Assembly (NCBI GenBank): GCA_030035585.1
Contig: CM057469.1
Span: 13,120,001 to 13,184,000, forward strand
Reading direction: 5' to 3'
Length of the DNA: 64,000 nucleotides
From: Dugong dugon
Lineage: Eukaryota; Chordata; Mammalia; Sirenia; Dugongidae
Below, piece after piece: positions 44,731 through 56,344 of the stretch. The translations under genes were made by a program, and so were the position numbers. The notes under the pieces are model-generated. The model did no database searches and had not been told where the DNA came from. It was given only the letters and a program-made list of their open reading frames with translations. Each line of letters starts with the position of its first letter. Within the stretch, counting starts at the first letter, position 1.

Positions 44731-45369
44731 CCACATTGAATGAAGGTCAATGGAGAGTCTCCACAGCAAGATGAGGCAGGACTTCCAGGTTCAAGCATAT
44801 TATTAAGAGATGAGGTGAAGTGAACTCAGGTATCATAATGCCTAGGAAGTAAGGGGATTGTGGGCAAGAAACGAGGTTTGTTTAGGCTGAAGAAAATACC
44901 TATGTATAGAACCTAAGAGCAGAAGGATGCAAAGAGACAGGGAGGATGCAACACTCCTAGGCAGAGGGGTGGAGGAACCCTGGCCGGGCTGGTGAGCAGG
45001 GAAACCGTGGGGAAAGCAATTTCAACAAGAACCCAGTGCAGGTGTGCCTGGGGCGCATCTGCAAAAGAAGAGCGTTTCTCCAAAGACCAAAGTGAGAACG
45101 GCTCACAGCAGCAGTTCAGTGCAGATCAGAAGGATGGGAGTCAACTGGAATACCAGAAAGTCCAAGGGTCAGTGCCGCAAGTCAGCCCCAGCAGAGCGTG
45201 GTGTAGACTAAAGGTGATAATCCACTCGCACTGGCCTGCAGCTCTATTTTTGTTCAGCACGTACAGTACTGGCCTGCCTGGTGATTCCAATTCCATATTT
45301 GAATTGGGAGGTTTCACATAAACATCCAGATTTCTGTCTTCTCTTCAAAACTGGCAACTCTAGCCAAAA

Positions 45370-45660
45370 TTCCTATGGACATTGATTCTACAAATATTTA
45401 TTGACGTCTACTCTGTGCACCAAGTACTACTCTAGGCCCTAAGGATACCACACTGCGGGGAGGTGGGAGAGAGGGAGGAAAGGTTTTGCTCTCACGAATT
45501 TACTTTTTAGTGGGGAAGACAAACAAACAATAAATAGACACATGTGCCAGGGGAATGCCATACAGAAAATGAATGCAGAGTGAGGGGAGCGAGAGCAACT
45601 AGGCGGCTGGTATTATAACAGCGGGCAGTCAGGGTAATCTCCTTGCTCCTTCACAGTAAC
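45370..45660. mobile_element. Ancient mammalian interspersed repeat, family not assigned
   Basis: ctacaaatatttattgacgt, actctgtgcaccaagtacta, ctctaggccctaaggatacc and aagacaaacaaacaataaat follow the widespread 'caaatatttattgagcacct' relic pattern. Confidence 0.55.
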
Positions 45661-47404
45661 AACTGGCTCAAGCTGGGTCATAATGGTGTCCCACTCTTAC
45701 AGAGCATGCTCTCTAGTTTGTCACAGTCCCCACCACTCTCTAGTGTCATCTACTCCAGCCCTACTTTACCCACATCTGTGGACTGTATAGGTATTTGAGT
45801 TGTGGCCCCTGGAGTAATTCTCCCTTGGACCCCTCCAACTCCAGCTACACAGAATCTGGGGGAGAAAGGAGATTCTGGGCCTAAGAGAGTGAGGAGAACA
45901 AGTAAGAGCAAGCAGGATTTGAGGTGATAAGAGAGGGGGGACCCAAGAGAAAGGCCAGTAACCCAATGTCCAGTCTAATGTGGAGGCACCTCTGCCAGCA
46001 TTGGCCCTGGAGAGTGTGATGGAGAAGCGCAGCCCCTGAGACCTGAACAGGTGTACAGAAAGGGCCCGAGATGTGACAGAGGTCCCCAGGTCTCTGTCCT
46101 CCTACAGAGCAGAAGGATGGAGGGCCCAGGTGGCAGAATCCCAGGGACCAAGACTGAGGGCAAGGATGCAGGCTGCAATGGCCAGGGGCTGGCTCACAGA
46201 GCCCAGGAACAAATCCCAGGGCTGCACAGCCATCCTGTGGGCTTCCAAGCAAAACGCAAAGAGGACTCTTGGAGCACAAGTGAGAAGGTAAAGCAAAGTG
46301 CAAAATGGAGAGGGTCCCACCCACAAGACACAGGTATCGGGAGGAATGCAGTGGCCTCATGCAATTCCCTAAGCCAACAAGAAACCCAAGTGTAATTTTT
46401 ACAAGATGGTTGTAGGCTTATGGGAAATGGATTATGCCTCTGTACTGGGCAGACCCAACCAGTTTCTATCCACTGGTGCTGGGTTGCACAGCCAAGATGA
46501 GACGGCAAGAGGTGGGCCACAGAAGTGTAGGGCCAAGAGGAAGCCTCTAACAGAGAGTGGTGCTTGGGAAGGGCTTGGGAAGTGGCCCAGGCTAGTGCAA
46601 AGGAAGACTCTACTTGTCTCGATTCCTCGAGCCCGTGCAGCCTCTAAGAACAAAGGCAGCACCCGCCCTTTCTCCACGAGCAGGTGGCTGGGCTTGCTGC
46701 TGCAAACGTAGAGGACCAGACTCCTCTGGGACCAGGAGAGAGCGAAGGAGGAATGGAGGACCCCTGCTTTTCCTCCCTGGGTGATGGAAGTCGCTACTGG
46801 AGAATTGAAGGCGTGTGCCTCTGCACCACAGCCCCAAATGCTGCTGCGGGGGCTTTGAATAAATGCCTGAGGCCGCTCTGAGTTCCACGGAGGCCTGAAC
46901 CCACCAGTGAACTCGGCCTTCCTGCTCCTGCACCGGCCTGCCTCCACCTCAACTTGCTCCTTTTCGGCAACGGCCCCAGGGGTCAGCACTCACAGGCTCC
47001 CCAGAGCCGTGGGGACCCGGACATTGCATCACCTGTGCTAGATCAACTGCATGTCTGCAGACGGCACCAGGGTCACATTTAATTATGCCCTTTAACCAGC
47101 CCACGGTGCTGGCCTGATGGCTAAGGTGGGGGCAGCTGTGTACTCCTAACAAGTCAGAGAGCTGGAGGAGCGCAGACTCACGAGCTGCCTGTGGTGGGGA
47201 AATCTTCCTTGAGCCCTGGGGTGATGCGTGCAAAGGGGGAACATAGGCCCCATGGTAATGGGTGGGGCGCTGAGCTTTAGACAGAGCATTGGCCCTGGTG
47301 GGGTGAGTCCTGCTGGGTCTGTGGGATATATTAAAGTCATTATCCACTAAACGTGTATCACGGAAGTTTTCCAGCAAAACTCCTTTGAGAAGAGATCAGT
47401 CACG
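45661..47404. other. SINE-poor GC-rich interval with long chance-like frames
   Basis: Open frames of 159 codons (45881-46360, minus) and 185 codons (46432-46989, minus) overlap comparably long frames on the other strand. None has a domain, a signal peptide or a convincing start. A tgaataaatgcc signal is at about 46857. I see no supported gene and no named repeat. Confidence 0.5.
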
Positions 47405-47757
47405 CTCTTGTTGTTGCTGTGTTCGCTGTCGTCCAGTTGGCCCCTGACTCAATGGCAAGCCCATGCACAACAGAAAGAAACGCTGCCCAGTCCTGCATCA
47501 TCCCCATGATTGGTTGTGAATTGGACCATTGTGATCCACAAGGTTTTCATTGGCTGATTTTTCAGAACTAGATTACCAGGCCTTTCTTCCTAGTCCATCT
47601 TAGTCTGGAGGCTCCGGTGAAACCTGTTCAGCATCATAGCAACACGCAAGCTTCCACCTACAGATGGGTGGTGGCTGCACATGAGGTACATTGGCCGGGA
47701 ATGGAGCCCGGGTCTCCCACATGGACGGCGAGAATGCTACCACTGAGCCATTAACGC
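47405..47757 (-). mobile_element. tRNA-Gly-headed SINE with RTE body and tail
   Basis: The reverse complement starts with a tRNA-Gly(GCC)-like head (ggctcagtggtagcattctc, GCC anticodon position kept, gggctccattcccggccaat). It continues into the RTE 5'-type body (gcgtgttgctatgatgctga) and ends with an RTE-type tail with ttgttgttg on the plus strand. The split A and B boxes rule out an actual tRNA gene context. Confidence 0.82.
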
Positions 47758-47872
47758 CCCAAACTAAGTCATGCTCTGGGACTCAGTTTTCAGACCTAAA
47801 CCTTGGGCTACTCAGGCTGAGGCAAAGCTTGGAGAAAGGCCCTTGGCCTTGGACTACCCACCACCTTCTCAT

Positions 47873-48236
47873 TGTTGTTGTTGGGTGCTGTGGAGTCGGT
47901 TCCAACTCATAGCAACCCTAGGAACAACAGAGCCAAACACTGCCCAGTCCTGCACCATCCTCACAATCGTTGTTATGCTTGAGCCCATTGTTGCAGCCAC
48001 TGTGTCAATCTATCTTGTCAAGGGTCCTCCTCTTTTTCGCTGACCCTCTACTTTACCAAGCATGATGTCCTTCTCCAGGGACTGGTCCCTCCTGATAACA
48101 TGTCCAAGGTACATGAGACATAGTCTTGCCATCCTTGCTTCTAAGGAGCATTCTGGCTGTACTTCCAAGACAGATTTGTTCATTCTTTTTGTGGTCCATG
48201 GTATATTCAATATTCTTCACCAACACCACAATTCTC
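47873..48236 (-). mobile_element. RTE LINE 3' fragment
   Basis: ttgttgttgggtgctgtgga 3' end, gttatgcttgagcccattgt, ccaagcatgatgtccttctc, ggtatattcaatattcttca. Confidence 0.9.
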
Positions 48237-48500
48237 ATAAGGTTAATTAATCTCAAGGGTAAGGAGATATCTCCATGGGGATTCACAGGCTCACCTGTAC
48301 TTTTTGCAACTCTGTTACCACGCAAAGGATAGGTAAAACTGGACCGTGCAGACAAAGTCTCCTTGTCACAAAAAGAAATCTCCACCTGCTACATTCCTGC
48401 AACGCGGGGCTCTTTACCTTTTCTGTACATGGTCTCTTTGGAAATTCAGTGGAGCCTAGGACCCATGCTCAGAATAAAGCTTTTAAATACATAAAATAAA
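48237..48500 (+). mobile_element. Possible LTR fragment
   Basis: caacgcggggctctttacct, ggagcctaggacccatgctc and agaataaagcttttaaatac look like an R-U5-type end with a polyadenylation signal, but no matching ends were found. Confidence 0.3.
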
Positions 48501-48802
48501 AAAGTAGTACTATTAAAAAAAAAAGTATATTGAAACACAGTGATCAAAATTTGTTAAAAATTATAATACAGTAATATTTGTGCTTCTTATTAATATGCTA
48601 TATAAAGGATTTGGAGAGGGGCCTAATAAACAGCATAATTTTGAGGGAGTAATGAGCAGAAATAGTACTCTGAGGTGTTTGCAACAAACAACTATAATGT
48701 GATACGAAAATAATCTATGATTTCTATTCCTGTGCTTCATTGCCGGCATTCACAATAGAAGAAAATGATAAATTTTAGTTAGGGGTTAGTGAAACTAAAG
48801 AC

Positions 48803-48930
48803 GTAACAGAACAATTTCATGCTCTTAAAATAATGCTCAAGATGCAAATTATCCTGTAACGCACTTGTAACAGAACAATTTCATGCTCTTAAAATAATGC
48901 TCAAGATGCAAATTACCCTGTAACGCACTA
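48803..48930 (+). repeat. 64-bp tandem duplication
   Basis: Two adjacent units (48803-48866 and 48867-48930), each starting gtaacagaacaatttcatgc, differ by about two bases (atcctg versus accctg, plus the last base). Confidence 0.95.
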
Positions 48931-48938
48931 ACTCCAAT

Positions 48939-49280
48939 TCATACTACCATGTAAATGGTTGTCCCAGGCCCTTTCCTCAGAATAGACAGGACAGTGGTGA
49001 TGGTGGGACCGAACATAAGGGTACTGAGCACCAGGAACCAAGATAGAGAGACAAGATATGTCACAAGGAAGGGGAACCACTGCAGATAGGAAAAGATCCC
49101 ATTAGCAAAAGCAAGCTTCCCCCATAACAGGATTAGGCCCATGGCTGGGCCAAATGGAACAGTCATCGGCAGTTTTTCCTGCTTCATGGAGGTCTGCCCC
49201 TGACTTTCCAGAATCAATGAGCAGGTTTGGCCCTTTAAGTTCTCTGAGGCTTCCCCTGATTGCTCATTAAAAGTAACCAC
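48939..49280 (-). other. 113-codon open frame with hydrophobic C-terminal half, unassigned
   Basis: The frame has a hydrophilic first third, then a long hydrophobic stretch with little charge. No family is recognised. A decayed retroviral envelope membrane segment is one possibility, and chance is another. I do not call it a gene. Confidence 0.25.
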
Positions 49281-49328
49281 TCAGACCTAGTGGGTTAGAC
49301 CCAGTCTTCCAAGGATGCTGCAGATGAA

Positions 49329-49511
49329 AGCCAAAAACCCACTGCCATCAAGTCAATTCCAACTCACAGCAACCCCATAGGGTTTCCAAGGCTGTAAATC
49401 TCTACGGAAGCAGACTGCCACATCTTTCTCCCACAGAGCTGCTAGTGGTTTTGAACCACTGACCTCTTGGTCTGCAGACAAGTGCTTTAACCATTGCACC
49501 ACCAGGGCTGT
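49329..49511 (-). mobile_element. AfroSINE type C
   Basis: aaaacccactgccatcaagt tail, cagactgccacatctttctc middle, ccattgcaccaccagggct head. Confidence 0.92.
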
Positions 49512-49794
49512 GTCTAAAAAGTGCTCTTCAAGATGCTGACATTACTCCTGACTACTGAGGAGCTGTGACCGCCCCCGCCACAATCCGGGCACAAAAGTCC
49601 TTCTCAGCTGGGGAATGCTGACTCATAAAGGAAAATCAGCGTGAGGGCTGCAGAAGAGAAAGCAACTGAATGTTGGTCTTGGCTGTTGGTTGTCTTTAGA
49701 GACATGTGAAACCGTCCAGTCATACAGAATACAAAATATATACAGTCCAGAATACCGCATATAAAACTGTATTCTTACGAGACTAATGGAGCAC

Positions 49795-49995
49795 AACAGT
49801 CCAGGGACAAGGACTAGAAGGTAGGAGGGGACAGAAAAGCTGGTAATTGGGAACCCAAGGTTGAGAAGGGACAGTGTTGACTTGTCGTGGGGTTGTTAGC
49901 CATTGTCATAAAACAATCTGGGCACTAACTGTTTAATAAGAAACTATTTGTTCTGCAAACATCTAAAGTACAATAAAAAAAATTTAATAAAACTC
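49795..49995 (+). mobile_element. L1 3' UTR end fragment
   Basis: Ends with cattgtcataaaacaatctg, gttctgcaaacatctaaagt and acaataaaaaaaatttaat, parallel to the 3' end of the L1 at 40888. Confidence 0.75.
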
Positions 49996-50239
49996 TATTC
50001 AATAGATACAACAAAAGATGAAAAAGACATCGATTCCATAGAGGTCGAGAAAAAATCAGGCCAATAGAGAAAGAGGAAGTGTAGAAGAGAAGCAAATACA
50101 AGCACACACACACACAAACACACAGAGTGTAAGACTGAGTGTGAATCATGGACAGGAGAGGCAGCACAGGGGAGGGAAACCCCAATACTTACCAACCCCT
50201 TCAAAGAACAGCTCATCTCACTGATTAATCCTGCTCTAT

Positions 50240-50455
50240 ATGGGCCCTGAGTGGTGTAAACGGTTTGCATTCAACTACTAACCAAAAGTTCGGCAATTCA
50301 AATCTACCCGGCGCTGCAGCAAAAGAAAGGCCTGGCAATCTACTTCCATAAGGTTACAACCACTGAAAACCCTACGACCGCAGTTCTACTCTGAAACACG
50401 TGGGGTTGCCGTGAGTCAGGATCTACTCAACCGCAATGGGTTTGGTTTTCTGTAG
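50240..50455 (+). mobile_element. AfroSINE type B
   Basis: gggccctgagtggtgtaaac head, gaaaggcctggcaatctact middle, ctactcaaccgcaatgggtt tail. Confidence 0.92.
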
Positions 50456-50594
50456 AAAATAAACCGCCCATTAGATTAAAACATTGAATAAACATTGTAG
50501 CTTTTGTAATTTAGAAGGCACTCTGATTTCTATCTAAATTCTAGAAGTCTGTTCCTCTGTTGTTAAAGAAGAAAATCTCCTGCTCCCTGTTCCT

Positions 50595-50791
50595 GAAAAC
50601 CCATTGCCATGGAGGCGATTCCAACTCATACTACAGGACAGACTAGAACTGCCACATAGGGTTTCCCAGGCTGTAAATCTTTACACAAGCAGACTGCCAC
50701 ATCTTTCTCCCACATAGCAGCTGGTGGATTCGAACCGCCGACCTTTCGGTTAGCAACCAAACACTTCAACCACTGCGCCTCCAGGCTCCTT
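50595..50791 (-). mobile_element. AfroSINE type C
   Basis: gaaaacccattgccatggag tail, gcagactgccacatctttct middle, ccactgcgcctccaggctcc head. Confidence 0.92.
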
Positions 50792-51078
50792 ATTCCTGAA
50801 AACAGCGTGTCCTATTTCATTTTTCAGAGACCAAATCTACTATTACAGGTAACATCCTCATTATGCGGCCTTGGGGCTCATTTACACCCAGAGATGTTTC
50901 AAGTCCTGCTGCATTTTCACAACCACAGGCATAAGTAATACTACTTCTGAGGATTTCCAAGCATGTGGATGCAACTGGCTCAGGGCTGAATGGAGCTGTG
51001 TGGCGGGGAGAGTTAGCGGGCACTGCTGAGCCTGGGAGAGACAGGCAGGCTCTGAGAGGCCTCAAGGCAGAGTCCCAC

Positions 51079-51507
51079 TGTTGTTGTTCAGTGCTGTTGA
51101 GTTGGTTCTGACTCATAGCGACCCTATGTGCTACAGGATGAAACACTGCCCAGTCCTGCGCCATGCTCTATCGTTGTTATGCTTGAGCCCGTTATTGCAG
51201 CCACTGTGTCAATCCATCTTCTTGAGGGTCTTCCTCTTTTTCACTGACCCTCTACTTGACCAAGCATGATGTCCTTCTCCAGGGACTGATCCCTCCTGAT
51301 AACATGTCCAAAGTATGTGAGACGTAGTCTCACCATCCTCGCTTCTAAGGAGCATTCTGGTTGTACTTCTTCCAAGACAGATTTGTTCGTTCTCTTGGCA
51401 GTCCATGGTGTATTCAGTATTCTTCGCCAACGCTGTAATTCAAAGGCATTGATTCTTCTGTCTTCCTTATTCATCGTCCAGCTTTCACATGCGTATGCAT
51501 ATGCCAA
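51079..51507 (-). mobile_element. RTE LINE 3' fragment with ORF remnant
   Basis: Minus-strand frame with CESWTMNKEDRRINAFELQR and RRILNTPWTAKRTNKSVL, the C-terminal part of the RTE reverse transcriptase ORF. The 3' end at the left has ttgttgttcagtgctgttga. Confidence 0.9.
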
Positions 51508-51997
51508 TCCATGCATAGAGTCACACTAGGCCCACAGAATGCAGTCAGCAGTAAGAGGAGGCTTCTCTCTGTGTTCCTTTCCTTTATCCACAGCCCACAG
51601 AGGCTTGGGACAACCTCATTCACGATCTGTGCTTTTTGAGGATCAGCAAATACCCCCAGCACTTTATGTTCCTACCAGCAGAGTCAGCAAGTCGGGCAGG
51701 CAAGACAAGCAGATGTGCTGGTTTACACGAAACTTTGAAATCCTTTGAAAATACAGACAACTTCAGGATGGGCTTTTTATCCTAAAAGCCTGACCCAGCC
51801 TGACTGTCAAGTATGACATGGAACAAGGAAGGCAGATAGAAACATGAGTAGTCTTAAGCTTAGCCTATGCCTGCTTTCAAATTATTTAATAATGATATAA
51901 GGCAGAGGGTTGAGGTCAACAGATTGACCCCTGCTATGCCCAAGGCACAATGGGTACAGAGAGTTATTAGACAGTCTCGTAGAACCAATGTATATTC

Positions 51998-52206
51998 AGG
52001 ACATCTCTGGGTGGCACAAACGGTTAAGCACTCATCTGCTAACTGAAAAGCTGGCAGTTCCAACTCACCCAGAGGTGTGTCAGAAGAAAGGCCTGGTGGT
52101 CTACATCTAAAAAAATCAGTCATTGAAAACCCTATGGCACACAGTCCTACTCTGGCACACACAGGGTCACCATGAGTCAGAATCAATTTGACAGCAATCA
52201 GTTTTT
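51998..52206 (+). mobile_element. AfroSINE type B
   Basis: ggacatctctgggtggcaca head, cccagaggtgtgtcagaaga middle, caatttgacagcaatcagtt tail. Confidence 0.92.
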
Positions 52207-52210
52207 TAAG

Positions 52211-52420
52211 GAGTCTTTGAGTGGTGCAAATGGTTAAGTGCTTGCCTGCTAACTGAAAATCTGGCTGTTTGAGTCCCCCCAGAGGGTCTCAGAAGAAAGG
52301 CCTGGTGATCCACTTCTGAAAAATCAGCCACTGAAAACCCCACAGAGCACAGTTCTACTCTGACACACAGAGAGTTGCCATGAGTCAGAGTCAACTTGAC
52401 AGCAACTGGTTTGTTTGTTT
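52211..52420 (+). mobile_element. AfroSINE type B, head-to-tail with the previous copy
   Basis: gagtctttgagtggtgcaaa head, gggtctcagaagaaaggcct middle, caacttgacagcaactggtt tail. Confidence 0.92.
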
Positions 52421-52442
52421 AAGAGAGTCCCATGGAGCCAAT

Positions 52443-52640
52443 GTATATTCAGGATTCCCAGAGTCATTAACATTCACTTCCACCCTTGGGAGTGCCTACT
52501 TCCAGAAGGACAAGGACCCAAGTATCAATTCTCTACTCATCATAACAACCTGGCAAGTTGGGCTTGGCTATCCCTTCACTTTACAGCCGTGAAAACTGAG
52601 GTGGCAAGAGCATAGGCATGTCAAGAAGACCCAGGTCTCC
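52443..52640 (-). mobile_element. Possible MIR fragment
   Basis: cttcactttacagccgtgaa and aactgaggtggcaagagcat resemble the MIR core in reverse. The rest is unclear. Confidence 0.35.
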
Positions 52641-52821
52641 CTGTGTATGTTCTTTCCATCACAGCATGCTGAATTACCACTGCTAATGGTAGATCCCAGA
52701 GAGAGAGAGGAGGGGCCCCCAGGGAAAGGATTTCCAGGAGCATTGTAGGGCATTACATTTAGAGGAAGGGGAAAGATGCCAGGGATACTGGGCTCAGAGA
52801 GCAGAGAAGATCTGGGGAAGT

Positions 52822-53433
52822 TGTTATGGATTGAATTGTGCCCACCTAAAATGTGCGTCTTTTTGGCTAGGCCATGATACCCAATATTTTGTGGTTGTCT
52901 TCCATTTTGTAACCTGATGTAATTATCCTATGTGTTGTAAATCCTCTATGATGTTAATGGGGCAGGATTAGAGACAGTTATGTTAATGAGGCAGGACTCA
53001 ATCTACAGGATTAGGTTGTATCTTGAGTGAATCTCTTTTGAGATATAAAAGAGAGAAGCGAGCAGAAAGGAGTGGGACCTCATATCACCAAGAAAGCAGC
53101 ACCAAGAGCAGAGCACGTCCTTTGGACCTGGGGTCCTTGCACTGAGAAGCTCCTAGACGGATGACAAGGACCTTCCCCCAGAGCCAACAGAGAGAGAAAG
53201 CCTTCCCCTGGAGCTGTTGTGGTTGTGTTGTTAGGTGCCATTGAGTTGGTTCCGACTCATGGCGACTCTATAGGACAGAGTAGAACTGCCCCATAGGGTT
53301 TCCAAGGAGCGGCTGGTGGATTTGATTCCCTGAATTTGGACTTCTAGCCTCCTAAACTGTGAGAGAATAAATTTCTGTTTGTTAAAGCTGTCCACTTGTG
53401 GTATTTCTGTTGCAGTAGCACTAGATAACTAAG
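52822..53433 (+). mobile_element. MaLR-type solo LTR with nested SINE
   Basis: Starts tgttatggattgaattgtgc and ends ttgtggtatttctgttgcag, actagataactaagaa. Same subfamily as 9532-10035, with a shared interior such as gcagagcacgtcctttggac. Interrupted at 53217-53326. Confidence 0.82.
53217..53326 (-). mobile_element. AfroSINE type A fragment nested in the LTR
   Basis: gttgtgttgttaggtgccat tail to ggagcggctggtggatttga, with the head absent. Younger than the LTR it interrupts. Confidence 0.88.
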
Positions 53434-53947
53434 AAGAGGAGAGCACAGATTGGCCATACCTGAGCCCACACCTTATTTACTCGTTGAGGTGTTCTTTCGT
53501 TTTTTACCTGTCCAGAGCCACTGCCCTTTTCTTTTGAAGAATTTCCCGTGTTTTGGAGGGAGGCACCCAATCATAAACCCATCAGCCTGGCCACAAAAGC
53601 AGACCCATGACCTAGGCTGGGCCAACCATATATTACTTAACCCCTCTGGCTGCAGGAACTAGCCTAAGGAGGGGGCAAAGACCCATGCCATCAAATAAAA
53701 GTCTTTTTCTGAGATTTGTAAAATTGAAGTTGGTTTATAATGTTACCGGGATGAAGCTTGGAACCACCAGTGGTCATATTTCCTTCTGCCATGGAAGAGA
53801 ATGAAGCCAACCCATAGAGACCAGCAGAGAAAGAGCCTCTGCAACATTTAGATCCCTGGAGCCAGGCTTCACTGAGGCCGGCTCTGTACCTCTCTTTTCA
53901 TGGGCTACTTAGACAAGTCAATAAATTCCCCCCTTTATTTCTTAATT

Positions 53948-54417
53948 TTGTTGTTGTCAGTAGCCACTGAGTTGGCTCCAACTCCTGCTGACCTTACATA
54001 TAACAGAACAAAATGTTGCCTGGTCCTGTGCCATCTTCATGATCCTTGGTATGTTTGAGTCCATTGCTTCAGCCACTGTGCCAATCCATGTCACTGAGGG
54101 TTTCCTTCACCTTCACTGGACCTCACTTTACCAAAAATGATGTCCTTCTCCAGCAACCAGGCCCTCCTGATGACACGTCCAAAGTAAGCAAGTCAAAGTC
54201 TCAGACAATATTCTGTGGGATCCACAGGGCTTTCATTAGCTAATTTTTGCAATTAGATCACCAGGCTTTTCTTCTTAGTCTGTCTTAGTCTGGAACCTTG
54301 CTGAAGCCTGTCCACCATGGGTGATCCTGCTAGTATTTGAAATACCTGTGTTATAGCTTCCAGAATCCTAGCAACAAGCAAGCCACCACAGTACAACAAA
54401 CTGACAGACGGGTGGTA
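53948..54417 (-). mobile_element. Internally deleted RTE (5' part joined to 3' part)
   Basis: Reverse complement: RTE 5' motif cgtctgtcagtttgttgtac through aagacagactaagaagaaaa, then a junction near 54205-54215 into ttactttggacgtgtcatca and the normal RTE 3' end. Junction position and order match 18110-18575. Confidence 0.78.
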
Positions 54418-55320
54418 GTTCTTAAGCTAGTTGGATTGGACTTTTAAAACCACTAACCAAAGGAGTCTGGATTGATACATAGGCATGACTTACTTTGTGG
54501 GGTGCACAAAGCCAGAAATGGATACTTCATGTTTAGGACATGGTCCGTTTCAATAGCCACCAAGGTCTCAAGATGCTCTGGGAAATACATGGGCTGAAGT
54601 TTCAGAGAGAGAGAGAGAGACTGTGCTGAAACAAGCAGCAGAGGGACCAGCAAGGTCTCTGCAGTTTCTAAAGTGATGTATCAACCATGAGCGTTCATTG
54701 GAAATGGGTGCCCGCAGACATGTCCTACAGAGGATTACATGCTCATAACTCACTCCATCACAATATGGAGCGCCCTGAGGTTCCTCATGCTGTGGTAGGA
54801 CACTGTGTGTGTGTGGTCCTTGCAGGACCTGGCAAGTGAGGGGTCCACAGAAAAGATGGAGCGAGGAAAGCCTGGGATTGCATGGGACACTGTCTTTGGA
54901 GAACTTCCACCTCAGTCTTCCAGGATGAAGGGAGCTTGGCCTGGGGATCCAGGGAAGGCTTTTCTTTCGGGGCTGTTTTACCAAAAGACACCCCCATTTA
55001 ATAGCCTGTGTGGAGGTCAAGCCAGACTTTGCTCCTGTGAGCATGACCTACGCAAAGAGAAGTCACATTCTGCCTGGCAAGCGCTGTCTGGATCAAGTGG
55101 ATCCTTAGCGTTATGGGTAGCCCAATCTTTATTTTCCTGCAATTATGTCTCCAAAGAAAGGTGGCTCCTGGGCTGTATGTGAGCATAAACTGTAATGGGA
55201 GCCAAGGGGCTCCCACTTTCAGGATGAAGCTCTGGCATAGCAAGAACAGTAAGGAGGAAGGGAGAAGGATGCCCCCATGATGATCAAAGTAGCCACACTT
55301 CTGACGTGCTGACAGCTGTC
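54418..55320. other. Intron 2 interval, nothing recognised
   Basis: A (GA)n run lies at 54605-54620. Overlapping frames of 125 and 158 codons on opposite strands show no family and are not called. Confidence 0.45.
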
Positions 55321-55344
55321 CTCACACATACAGTACGACATACG

Positions 55345-56008
55345 GACAAGGATACTCACTGCAACATTTTTCAAAGTAGCAAAAGAGCAAAAATAGCGCA
55401 AGTGTCCATCACTAGGAGACAGGTTAAATCAACTGTGATACAGCCACGCAATACAGTACAGTATTCTCAGTGGTTAAAACAAGACGAAGCTCTTTACGAA
55501 CTCAGGTGGAAAGATCTCCAAGATATTTTATTTGAGTGCAGTAAGCAGCAGTGTTTACAGTATGCCACCAATCCCTGGAAAAGGACATCATGTTTGGTAA
55601 GGTAGAGGGTCAGCAAAAATGAGGCAAGCCCTCAGTGGGTCGGATTGACACAACCATCACAGCAACGGGCTCAAACAGGCAAGTGTTCATGAAGACGGCA
55701 CGGGACCAGGCAACGTTTTGTTCTGGTCACGTGAAGGTCGCCATGGGTCGGAGCCAACTCGACAGCAACTAACAACGACAACCTTTAATGCAAGAAAGGA
55801 ATGAAAAACAAGAGTACGTACTTAGATTTGCTTGAATTTGCATAAAGAAACACAGAAAGGATACACACAACAGAGAAATGGTTGCAGGGCAGTGAGCAGT
55901 GAAGTGGATGGAGACAGGGATGCGAACCCCAATTTTCTCTGTGTACCTTGTAGTTGTTTTAATGTTTGACCAGGTTATATTTTTAAAAAATAAAATAAAA
56001 TAATAATA
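55345..56008 (+). mobile_element. Old L1 3' region interrupted by an RTE piece
   Basis: The left part 55345-55571 (actcactgcaacatttttca, gcaagtgtccatcactagga) and the right part 55785-56008 (gaaatggttgcagggcagtg, A/T-rich end) fit one L1 3' region split by the RTE fragment. Confidence 0.6.
55572..55781 (+). mobile_element. RTE LINE 3' end fragment
   Basis: ccctggaaaaggacatcatg through tcgccatgggtcggagccaa and cgacagcaactaacaacgac. Confidence 0.88.
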
Positions 56009-56344
56009 CAATTAATCTATTAAAAAAGACATAATTTTTTATATAAATCAACTGTTTGAAAAAAAAAGCTAGGGCGGTCCCCACTGTGCGATGCTGAACT
56101 CAGAAAAGCCAACAAAATGTTTACCAAATACTAATCCACGTCCCGCCCTAGTTCAACAGGTGCCATACGATGCCACCTTGTTCTTTGGGAACACACACTG
56201 TATGTCAGCAGGGGAGAAGTCTCCCCTCTTAATCTGGCCACAATTCACCCATTGTTTAAGGGCCAGCCCTGCTCAAATTTCATGGGCCACACCCATCGTT
56301 GAGATTTAGCCTCTGGCTTCCCACCTTGGTGCTGAGTTGCTGTG

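Noticed and set aside
46432-46989. 185-codon minus-strand frame
   Set aside because: No domain, no homology I recognise, and equally long frames on the opposite strand. More likely chance in GC-rich DNA.
54568-55182. 158-codon minus and 125-codon plus frames overlapping each other
   Set aside because: Opposite-strand overlap, no family and no exon features, inside intron 2.
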